A program made the translations under genes and the position numbers. A stretch of 12,041 nt of DNA from Betaproteobacteria bacterium. Lineage in GTDB: Bacteria; Pseudomonadota; Gammaproteobacteria; Burkholderiales; Sulfuriferulaceae. The stretch lies in assembly GCA_003455595.1 (NCBI GenBank), contig DMQT01000240.1:6102-18142 (forward strand), in the 5' to 3' direction. The notes below the pieces were generated by a model that did no database searches, was not told the origin of the DNA, and saw only the letters and a program-made list of their open reading frames with translations. Positions 5,857-12,041 of this stretch are shown in pieces; the first letter of the stretch is position 1, and each line of letters opens with the position of its first letter.

Positions 5857-8255
5857 CACGCACCTTGCATTCGCCGCTCTGGCTCAAACTGCTGCTGGGC
5901 ACGCTGCTGGTGCAAATCACCATGCTCGGCGTACTGGGTTTTCAAACCATGCACGACCTGCAGGCTCGCCAGCGCACGCAAATGGATAACCGCCTGTTGG
6001 AGTTGCGGCCCCTGTTAAGCGCGGCGCTCGGCAATGGCTTGTTCCAACACGATCTGGCCGGCATTCAGGAGTTGCTCGATAGCTTGCGTAACGAGCGCGG
6101 TATCCGCTATCTGGTTTTGTTTGACGAACAGGGTAAACAACTTGCCGCCAGCGGGATCGCAGCCGGCACCCCCCTACCGGCGCTCGACGCAGACTTCGAC
6201 CCAGCCGCAGACCGGGTCGCCTACAACACCAGCGTACCGATCTCCCTGGCGGGCGAGCTATACGGCACGCTGCATTTCGGCGTCGCCACCGAATCCTACC
6301 AACTCAGCCAGACTCGCACGCTCCATCAAACACTGTTGCTGGGTGCCCTGATGCTGGCAGGTTCATTCATTCTGCTGCTCATCATCAGCTACTGGTTAAC
6401 GCGCCACCTGCGCACCCTGGCGCGTGCCAGCGAAGCAATGGCGGCTGGCAATCTGAATGTGCACGTGCCCGTCACCGGCACGGGTGAAGTCGGCCAGCTC
6501 AATCAGGCTTTTAATGCCATGGCCAGCAGCCTGCGCGGGCGCGTCGAAGCACTGCAACAGGCCGAATCAATCCAGCGTCACTATCTGGCTGAAACGCGTG
6601 AAGAAAAGGCCCGGCTGCTGGCGCTGTTGTCTGCCATGAATATGGGCATTCTGTTTGTCAGCGTGGGTAATCGGGTAGTGTATTACAACCCGGTGTTCAG
6701 CCAGATCTGGATGATCCGCAACGCCGACAATCTGGTCGGACGCGAGGTCGCCGACGTGCTGCGCGATTCCGCCTGTCTGCTGGCGCGGCCGGATCATTTT
6801 TCCAAACACGTGATGGGGGTGATGAGTACGCACGAAAGCTCGGAAAGCCTGGAAATCGAAATGACCGATGGCCGCGTCATTACCCAGCTGACCTATCCGG
6901 TGCGTGAACAGGACGGTCGCATCATCGGCCGCATCCTGATATTCGAAGACGTCACGCGCGAACGCCAGACCGCCGAGCAACTGGTTTATCTGGCCGAGCG
7001 CGACTCGCTGACCGGCCTGTACAATCGCCGGCGCTTTGAAGACGAGCTCGACCGCATGCTGACCGACGCGCAGCGTCACACCGACAGCGGCGCGCTGCTG
7101 TTCTTTGACCTGGACGAGTTCAAGTACATCAACGACACCTTCGGCCACCGTGCCGGTGATGCCATGCTGATCCGCGTCGCCGGTGAAGTGGGCGCGCTGG
7201 TGCGGCGCAACGAAGTGCTGTGCCGTCTGGGCGGCGACGAATTCGCCATTCTCATGCCCGGTGCAGGCGAAGTAGACGCGCAATCGCTGGCCGAGCGCAT
7301 CGTGCGCGCGGTGGCGCAAATTCCATTCCGTTTCGAAGGTAAATCCCTGCGCCTGACCTGCAGCCTGGGCGTGGCGGTATATCCGCAGCACGCCAGCAAT
7401 GCCGAAGAACTGGTGGCGCACGCCGACGCTGCCATGTACCAGGCCAAGGATGCAGGCAAGAACGCCTGGCGCAGTTACCGCGCCGATCTCGATACCTCGC
7501 GTGAAATGGTACAGCGCATGAACTGGGGCGAACGCATCAGCCACGCCCTCGAACACGATTTGCTGGTGCTGCATTACCAGGGTGTGTTCCACACCCAGAG
7601 CGGTGCGCTGGCGCACCTCGAAGTGCTGGTACGGATGCGTGACGAGAATGAACCGGGGCAACTCATCATGCCCGGTCATTTCATCCCGCTGGCCGAAAAA
7701 AACGGCCAGATCGTACTGATCGATCGCTACGTACTGCAACACAGCATCGCTTTACTGGCAGCCAAGCCCGATATCCCGGCGCTGGCGGTGAATATTTCCG
7801 GGCGTTCGCTGGACGATGCCACGCTGCCGCATTTCATCACCGACACCCTGCGTGCCGCCCAGGTTGCACCCGAACGTCTGATGATCGAGATTACCGAAAC
7901 CTCGGCGCTGTCCGACATGCAGGATGCGCAGCGCTTTATCGAAGCCTTGCGCCACATCGGCTGCACCATCTGTCTGGACGATTTCGGCACCGGCTTCGCC
8001 TCGTTCGCCTACCTCAAACACCTCAAAGCCGATATTCTCAAAATCGACGGCCTGTTCATCCGCGATCTGACCCACGACCATGACAACCGCATTTTTGTGA
8101 AAGCCATCGTCGACGTCGCGCGCGGCCTGAATAAAATCACCGTGGCCGAATTTGTCGAAACCCGCGAAATTTACGACCTGCTCAAAACCCTGGGTGTGGA
8201 CATGGTGCAGGGCTATTTTCTCGATCTGCCGAGCGGCGGTCTGACTGCGAAATAA
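5853..8255 (+). CDS. Membrane sensor with HAMP, PAS, GGDEF and EAL domains
   Basis: This is an 800-residue inner-membrane enzyme of cyclic-di-GMP turnover. In order: TM helix 10-30; a periplasmic domain of about 125 residues (31-157), probably single-Cache-like; TM helix 158-182; HAMP 179-230; a short helical linker; PAS about 255-365; GGDEF about 375-545; EAL about 555-795. The cyclase site is intact (R458-L-GGDEF, 460-464). The inhibitory site four residues before is RRNE (451-454) instead of RxxD. In the EAL domain the motif reads EVL (E590), but the other metal and catalytic residues are present: N647, E679, D709-D710 in DDFGTG, K730, E766 in AEFVE, Q786. Both activities are therefore possible; which dominates is not predictable. 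AAGGA (5838-5842) lies ten bases before the ATG, which also overlaps the stop of the binding protein gene. The binding protein probably contacts the periplasmic domain. Confidence 0.93.
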   Translation: MTRTLHSPLWLKLLLGTLLVQITMLGVLGFQTMHDLQARQRTQMDNRLLELRPLLSAALGNGLFQHDLAGIQELLDSLRNERGIRYLVLFDEQGKQLAASGIAAGTPLPALDADFDPAADRVAYNTSVPISLAGELYGTLHFGVATESYQLSQTRTLHQTLLLGALMLAGSFILLLIISYWLTRHLRTLARASEAMAAGNLNVHVPVTGTGEVGQLNQAFNAMASSLRGRVEALQQAESIQRHYLAETREEKARLLALLSAMNMGILFVSVGNRVVYYNPVFSQIWMIRNADNLVGREVADVLRDSACLLARPDHFSKHVMGVMSTHESSESLEIEMTDGRVITQLTYPVREQDGRIIGRILIFEDVTRERQTAEQLVYLAERDSLTGLYNRRRFEDELDRMLTDAQRHTDSGALLFFDLDEFKYINDTFGHRAGDAMLIRVAGEVGALVRRNEVLCRLGGDEFAILMPGAGEVDAQSLAERIVRAVAQIPFRFEGKSLRLTCSLGVAVYPQHASNAEELVAHADAAMYQAKDAGKNAWRSYRADLDTSREMVQRMNWGERISHALEHDLLVLHYQGVFHTQSGALAHLEVLVRMRDENEPGQLIMPGHFIPLAEKNGQIVLIDRYVLQHSIALLAAKPDIPALAVNISGRSLDDATLPHFITDTLRAAQVAPERLMIEITETSALSDMQDAQRFIEALRHIGCTICLDDFGTGFASFAYLKHLKADILKIDGLFIRDLTHDHDNRIFVKAIVDVARGLNKITVAEFVETREIYDLLKTLGVDMVQGYFLDLPSGGLTAK

Positions 8256-8319
8256 GTGGGTTCGGTGTAGAATACTCGGTCTTTTCAGCTTCTTACTTCC
8301 GCTTTTTAGGTAACGTACC
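8256..8319 (+). promoter_or_regulatory. Probable promoter and leader of the ABC-F gene
   Basis: The 64 bases between the GGDEF-EAL stop and the ABC-F start contain TAGAAT (8268-8273) preceded by GTG, a form common for -10 elements in Betaproteobacteria. It lies about 46 bases before the start codon. No clear -35 element is at the right distance. AGG (8308-8310) is nine bases ahead of the GTG start. There is no terminator-like hairpin for the upstream operon, so some read-through is possible. Confidence 0.4.
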
Positions 8320-9915
8320 GTGCTATCCACTCAAGGCCTCACCATCCAGTTCGGCGCCAAGCCGCTATTTGAAAACGTCACCGTCAAATTCGGCGACGGC
8401 AACCGCTACGGCCTGATCGGCGCCAACGGCAGCGGCAAATCTACTTTCATGAAAATTCTTGCCGGTCAGCTCGCCCCGACTTCCGGCCACGTCGCGCTGG
8501 ATAGCGGCGAAAAGCTCGGCTGGCTGCGCCAGGATCAGTTTGGCTTCGAAGACCAGATCGTGCTCGATGTCGTCATGCAGGGTGACGCCGAACTGTGGGC
8601 GGTAAAGCAGGAAAAGGACGCCATCTACGCCAACCCGGACGCCAGCGAGGAAGACTACATGCATGCCGCCGAACTGGAAGGCAAGTTCGCCGAGCTCGAC
8701 GGCTACTCGGCTGAAGCGCGCGCGGGCGAACTGCTGCTGGGCGTGGGCATTCCCACCGACAAGCACAATGGCCCGATGAAGGAAGTCGCGCCGGGCTGGA
8801 AACTGCGTGTGCTGCTGGCGCAGGCACTGTTCGGCAACCCCGACATCCTGCTGCTCGACGAGCCCACCAACAACCTCGACATCAACACCATCCGCTGGCT
8901 GGAAAGCGTGCTCGACCAGCGCACCAGCACCATGATCATCATCTCGCACGATCGCCACTTCCTGAACTCGATCTGCACCCACATGGCCGATCTGGACTAC
9001 GGCAAAATCCAGCTATTCCCCGGCAATTACGACGAATACATGACGGCCGCTGCGCAGGCACGCGAAGGTCAGGTCGCGGCCAATGCCCGCGCCAAGGACA
9101 AGATCGCCGACCTGCAAACTTTCGTGTCGCGCTTTTCGGCGAACGCCTCCAAAGCACGCCAGGCCACCTCGCGCATCAAACAGATCGACAAGCTCAAGCA
9201 GGATATGGGCATAATCAAGCCGTCATCGCGGCAGTACCCCTACATCCGTTTTGAACAGGAAAAACCGCTGCACCGCAACGTCATTGAGGTTACCGACCTC
9301 GCCATTGGCTACGACAAGCCGCTGTTTTCCGGGCTCAATTTCATGGTTGAAGCGGGGCAACGCGTCGCCATTCTGGGTGAGAACGGCATGGGTAAAACCA
9401 CCCTGGTCAAAACCCTGATCGGCGAGCTGCCTGCCAAGGCCGGTATCATCAAGTGGTCGGAAAACGCCAAGATTTCTTATTACGCACAGGATCACGCCAC
9501 CGATTTCGATTCCGACCTCAACCTGTTCGACTGGATGAAACAGTGGACGCAGATCGGCGACGACGACCAGATGGTGCGCAGCGTGCTGGGCAAGCTGCTG
9601 TTCTCTGGCGATGACGTGAAAAAATCGGTGCGGGTGCTGTCCGGCGGCGAACAGGGGCGCATGCTGTTCGGCAAACTCACACTGTCGCGCGCCAACGTGC
9701 TGGTGCTGGACGAGCCCACCAACCACCTTGACATGGAATCCATCGAGTCAGTCAACACCGCTGTCGAGCTGTTCAAGGGCACGGTGATCTTCGTCTCGCA
9801 CGACCGTTCCTTCGTATCCTCGCTGGCCAGCCGCGTGATCGAGATCACCGCACAAGGCCCGACCGTGTACGACGGCAATTACGAGGATTATCTGGCCAGC
9901 CGCGGCGTCGCTTAA
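8320..9915 (+). CDS. ybiT: ABC-F family ATPase, YbiT-like
   Basis: This is a soluble ATPase with two ABC domains and no membrane part, 531 residues against about 530 for E. coli YbiT, which it resembles along its whole length. ABC-F proteins act on the ribosome at the E site and influence translation; the exact job of YbiT is not well settled. First domain: Walker [10 protein letters not shown] (34-42), a degenerate signature VAPGWK (156-161) typical of this subgroup, Walker [13 protein letters not shown] (176-187), SHDRHF. An inter-domain linker (about 235-310) carries [18 protein letters not shown], the tRNA-facing region. Second domain: GENGMGKTT (353-361), LSGGEQ (440-445), [12 protein letters not shown] (460-471), SHDRSF. 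The start is GTG; the sequence [12 protein letters not shown] fits homologues. It ends five bases before purN, so both are probably on one transcript. It is not a drug exporter. Confidence 0.95.
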   Translation: MLSTQGLTIQFGAKPLFENVTVKFGDGNRYGLIGANGSGKSTFMKILAGQLAPTSGHVALDSGEKLGWLRQDQFGFEDQIVLDVVMQGDAELWAVKQEKDAIYANPDASEEDYMHAAELEGKFAELDGYSAEARAGELLLGVGIPTDKHNGPMKEVAPGWKLRVLLAQALFGNPDILLLDEPTNNLDINTIRWLESVLDQRTSTMIIISHDRHFLNSICTHMADLDYGKIQLFPGNYDEYMTAAAQAREGQVAANARAKDKIADLQTFVSRFSANASKARQATSRIKQIDKLKQDMGIIKPSSRQYPYIRFEQEKPLHRNVIEVTDLAIGYDKPLFSGLNFMVEAGQRVAILGENGMGKTTLVKTLIGELPAKAGIIKWSENAKISYYAQDHATDFDSDLNLFDWMKQWTQIGDDDQMVRSVLGKLLFSGDDVKKSVRVLSGGEQGRMLFGKLTLSRANVLVLDEPTNHLDMESIESVNTAVELFKGTVIFVSHDRSFVSSLASRVIEITAQGPTVYDGNYEDYLASRGVA

Positions 9916-9920
9916 ATCCG

Positions 9921-10550
9921 ATGAAACTAGTCGTCCTCATCTCCGGGCGCGGCTCCAACCTCAACGCGATACTCGACGCCGCGCTGCCGGTCGAGATCGC
10001 GGCAGTCATCAGCAATCGCCCGACCGCCGACGGCCTGACGCTGGCGCGACGTCGCGGCATCGCCACCCATGCACTCGACCATACGCAGTACCCCAACCGC
10101 GCTGATTTTGACGCGGCGCTGATGGCGCTGATCGACAACTATCAACCCGACGGCGTGGTGCTGGCAGGCTATATGCGCATCCTTACCGATGCCTTTGTCG
10201 AACACTATAGCGGGCGTCTGATCAATATCCACCCCTCGCTGTTACCGAGTTTTCCCGGCATTCATACCCACGCCCGCGCGCTCGCCGAAGGTGTACGGGT
10301 GCACGGCTGCACGGTGCATTTCGTTACACCACAGCTCGATCACGGCCCTATCATCGTGCAGGCCGCGGTGCCGGTACGCGCCGACGATACGCCGGACAGC
10401 CTGGCGGCGCGAGTGCTGGCAGCCGAGCACCAGGTGTTGCCGCAGGCGATACGCTGGTGGGCTGCGGGTCGCCTGGTGGTACAAAACGATGGCCGGGTAA
10501 ACTTGCGCGACGCCGACGGGTCAGAACAGGCGTTGCTTATTTACGGGTAA
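9921..10550 (+). CDS. purN: Phosphoribosylglycinamide formyltransferase PurN
   Basis: PurN transfers the formyl group of 10-formyltetrahydrofolate to glycinamide ribonucleotide, the third step of purine synthesis, in the cytoplasm. It has 209 residues, as usual (E. coli 212). The phosphate-binding loop SGRGSNL is at 8-14, catalytic N102 and H104 are in INIHPSLLPSFPG, and D140 is in PQLDHGPII, matching N106, H108 and D144 of E. coli. VLAGYMRIL (80-88) is the conserved strand before the folate site. The ATG is five bases after the ybiT-like stop, with no strong ribosome site, so translation may depend on the upstream gene. purM is not adjacent here, unlike in many bacteria. The DUF3108 gene follows after six bases. 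Confidence 0.97.
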   Translation: MKLVVLISGRGSNLNAILDAALPVEIAAVISNRPTADGLTLARRRGIATHALDHTQYPNRADFDAALMALIDNYQPDGVVLAGYMRILTDAFVEHYSGRLINIHPSLLPSFPGIHTHARALAEGVRVHGCTVHFVTPQLDHGPIIVQAAVPVRADDTPDSLAARVLAAEHQVLPQAIRWWAAGRLVVQNDGRVNLRDADGSEQALLIYG

Positions 10551-10556
10551 TCCAGC

Positions 10557-11243
10557 ATGAAACGTTATCTGCTACTTCTCAGTGCCTTATTGACCCTGCC
10601 GGCTGTCGCGGCGCCCACCCTGGTGGATCTTCACTACGCCTTGTCGCACAACGGCCTGGCGGTCGCGACTATGCACGACACCTTCCAGCGCACCGGCAAA
10701 CAATATCGCATCGTCAGCACCACCGCCGCCAGTGGCGTTATCGGCGTGTTCTACAAAGGCACGCTCACCAGCACCAGTGCCGGGCTGATTGGTCCGCGCG
10801 GCCTGCGCCCTTTGCGCTTTGAACAGACCCGCAGCGATGCCCAGGATAAAAATATCGGCGCACGCTTTGACTGGAAAACCAGCAAACTCACCCTGCTCGA
10901 CAAGGGGCGCAGCGAGACCGTAGCGCTGCCGCCCGGCACGCAGGACAGACTGTCGGTGCTGTACCAGTTCATGTTCGTCAAGCCGGGCGGGCAGACACTA
11001 AAGTTCGACGTCACCACCGGCCACAGCCTCAGCCCCGAAACCTACACGCTGGTTAACCGCGAAAAAATCACCACCCCAGTCGGCGATTTCAACACCCTGC
11101 ACTACCGTAACGATGCACCTGCAGGCGAAAAACAGATCGAAGTCTGGCTGGCTACCGAGCGCGATTACCTGCCGGTACAGGTGCAGGTCAAGGATGACGG
11201 TGCCACAGCGCTGCAGACGCTGACGCAAATCAAGACTGAATAA
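10557..11243 (+). CDS. Exported DUF3108 protein
   Basis: This is a 228-residue protein with a clear Sec signal peptide (MKRYLLLLSALLTLPAVA, likely cut at AVA-AP near residue 19) and a mature part of the DUF3108 family. Alternating hydrophobic strands predominate: VDLHYALSHNGLAVATM, YRIVSTTAASGVIGVFYKG, LRPLRFEQTRSD, FDWKTSKLTLLD, DRLSVLYQFMF, KITTPVGDFNTLHYRN, IEVWLATERDYLPVQVQVK. The pattern of a substrate-like barrel is inferred from these strands; no catalytic motif is visible and the family's function is unknown to me. It should sit in the periplasm. It lies six bases after purN and is followed within a few bases by a second DUF3108 gene, so the three form one unit. Confidence 0.85.
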   Translation: MKRYLLLLSALLTLPAVAAPTLVDLHYALSHNGLAVATMHDTFQRTGKQYRIVSTTAASGVIGVFYKGTLTSTSAGLIGPRGLRPLRFEQTRSDAQDKNIGARFDWKTSKLTLLDKGRSETVALPPGTQDRLSVLYQFMFVKPGGQTLKFDVTTGHSLSPETYTLVNREKITTPVGDFNTLHYRNDAPAGEKQIEVWLATERDYLPVQVQVKDDGATALQTLTQIKTE

Positions 11244-11247
11244 ACAC

Positions 11248-12041
11248 TTGAAGCCGGTGCCGCGACCGGCGCGTACCCGCCGAATCTTCCTGTTAGCGCT
11301 GGCGGCATCCTTGCTGGTGCATTTGCTGCTGCTCGCTGCGCCCAGCTGGCAATTACCCGCTGACGACACCTCGGATACCATCATCCAGGCACGCCTGGCG
11401 CCGTTACCCAAAGCATTTCCTAAAACCGCACCCAAACCAAAACCACGTGCCAAGCGCATACGCAGCGCATCAACCCGGCCACGTCCCGCACCACCCGAGC
11501 CAGTTATCGCCGTGCCAGAGGGTGCACCGCTCGCCAGTGCGGAGGTCGTAGCGCCGCCCGAAACCAGGGTGGTCTCCACCCCGGAAACCGCAGTGGAGAC
11601 CACCCCAGAGGCTGTGGCGGAGGTCACCCCCGGAGCCCCCGCGCCGCTGCCCCTCAACCCCATGCCGGGCAAGGCCACACTGGACTATGACATGCTGCTC
11701 GGCGCAGACGGCGCACGCGTCGGCAAAACCCGTTACATCTGGCAGATCAATGCTGGCCGCTACAGCCTTACCGGCATCACCGAAGGCACCGGCCTGGTCA
11801 AGCTGGTTCAACCAGGCAAGCTGGTGCAGATCAGCCTGGGCCGCATCACGGCAGCTGGGCTTGCGCCTGACGATTACTGGATCCAGCGCGGCAAACCGAC
11901 ACCGGACAAAACCACCGCTGCGCATTTCAACTATGGTTTGAAAATCGTCACCATTGGCAAAATGAGTGAAGCGGTCGGTGTGCCACTGCTGGACGATTCT
12001 CAGGATGTGTTGAGCGTGACGTTCCAGCTCGCCCAGATCGT
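11248..12041 (+). CDS. Membrane-anchored DUF3108 protein with TonB-like spacer (runs off right edge)
   Basis: This frame stays open to the end of the window (264 codons visible). The first possible start is TTG at 11248-11250; GTG at 11257-11259 is an alternative, and no ATG occurs before the spacer has ended. The protein has a basic N-terminus (PVPRPARTRR), one hydrophobic segment (FLLALAASLLVHLLLLAAP, codons about 14-32), then a long spacer rich in Pro, Ala, Lys and later Thr/Glu/Val (about 45-135). After that comes a domain that repeats the DUF3108 pattern: LDYDMLLGADGARVGKTRYIW, GRYSLTGITEGTGLVKL, GRITAAGLAPDDYW. The anchor plus Pro-rich spacer recalls TonB, but the C-terminal domain is not TonB. 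It would place a DUF3108 domain in the periplasm, tethered to the inner membrane. Its neighbour is the soluble version. Confidence 0.78.
   Translation, partial: MKPVPRPARTRRIFLLALAASLLVHLLLLAAPSWQLPADDTSDTIIQARLAPLPKAFPKTAPKPKPRAKRIRSASTRPRPAPPEPVIAVPEGAPLASAEVVAPPETRVVSTPETAVETTPEAVAEVTPGAPAPLPLNPMPGKATLDYDMLLGADGARVGKTRYIWQINAGRYSLTGITEGTGLVKLVQPGKLVQISLGRITAAGLAPDDYWIQRGKPTPDKTTAAHFNYGLKIVTIGKMSEAVGVPLLDDSQDVLSVTFQLAQI
11253..11270 (+). repeat. Start-site hairpin of the second DUF3108 gene
   Basis: GCCGGT (11253-11258) and ACCGGC (11265-11270) form a perfect 6-bp stem with a six-base loop. The stem includes the first two bases of the candidate GTG start and follows the TTG candidate by three bases. 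No T-run follows, so it is not a terminator. It could lower initiation unless ribosomes arriving from the upstream gene open it. Confidence 0.4.
11567..11605 (+). repeat. Perfect 13-bp inverted repeat inside a coding region
   Basis: The arms GGGTGGTCTCCAC (11567-11579) and GTGGAGACCACCC (11593-11605) are exact reverse complements separated by 13 bases. They lie in the Thr/Glu/Pro spacer of the membrane-anchored DUF3108 protein and encode RVVST and VETTP-type peptides. As RNA this would be a stable hairpin within the message. No T-run follows. Confidence 0.7.

Noticed and set aside
6567..7742. Minus-strand open frame of 391 codons
   Set aside because: It is antisense to the PAS, GGDEF and EAL coding region. 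The His/Gln-rich product has no domain, and the sense strand explains the codon pattern.
8320..9915. ABC-F protein as a drug efflux or antibiotic resistance determinant
   Set aside because: It has no membrane domain and resembles housekeeping YbiT along its full length, including the subgroup's degenerate first signature.
11248..12041. TonB protein
   Set aside because: The anchor and Pro-rich spacer are similar, but the folded domain after the spacer follows the DUF3108 pattern of the neighbouring gene and not the TonB C-terminal domain.

Overview
The window looks like ordinary chromosome of a Betaproteobacterium, probably of the Nitrosomonadales/Sulfuricella/Gallionella type. This is inferred from the G+C-rich coding sequence, an E. 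coli-type single-chain ArgA, a YbiT-type ABC-F ATPase, a tandem of DUF3108 genes behind purN, and closely packed short operons. I see no rRNA, tRNA, CRISPR array, insertion sequence or phage gene. The genus is a guess; the class assignment is fairly safe.

Layout. From 1 to 2838 everything is on the minus strand: the N-terminal 374 codons of transketolase (cut by the left edge), then, after a 326-base gap with several hairpins, an inositol-monophosphatase-family phosphatase that overlaps a thioredoxin-fold protein (TGATG junction). A short divergent promoter region (2839-2908) separates these from a plus-strand run that continues to the right edge. This run holds rsmE (16S rRNA m3U1498 methyltransferase), argA (N-acetylglutamate synthase), a periplasmic PhnD-like binding protein, an 800-residue membrane sensor with HAMP-PAS-GGDEF-EAL domains, a ybiT-like ABC-F ATPase with its own promoter-like sequence, purN, and two consecutive DUF3108 proteins, the second cut by the right edge.

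How the genes work together. Most are housekeeping: pentose phosphate pathway, rRNA modification, arginine and purine synthesis, ribosome-associated ATPase. The part that stands out is 3686-8255. Here argA, the binding protein and the cyclic-di-GMP enzyme are joined by two ATGA stop/start overlaps. A lone periplasmic binding protein with no permease or ATPase beside it, coupled to a membrane GGDEF-EAL protein, resembles in layout the Vibrio NspS-MbaA pair, in which a binding protein reports a periplasmic ligand to a c-di-GMP enzyme. The binding protein lacks the Ser-Thr-Ser motif with which PhnD holds phosphonate, so its ligand is open.

The second area of interest is the right end. Two neighbouring DUF3108 proteins differ in build: one is a plain exported protein, the other has an N-terminal membrane anchor and a Pro/Thr/Glu-rich spacer similar in style to TonB. 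The second gene has a non-ATG start inside a small hairpin and a perfect 13-base inverted repeat within its spacer.
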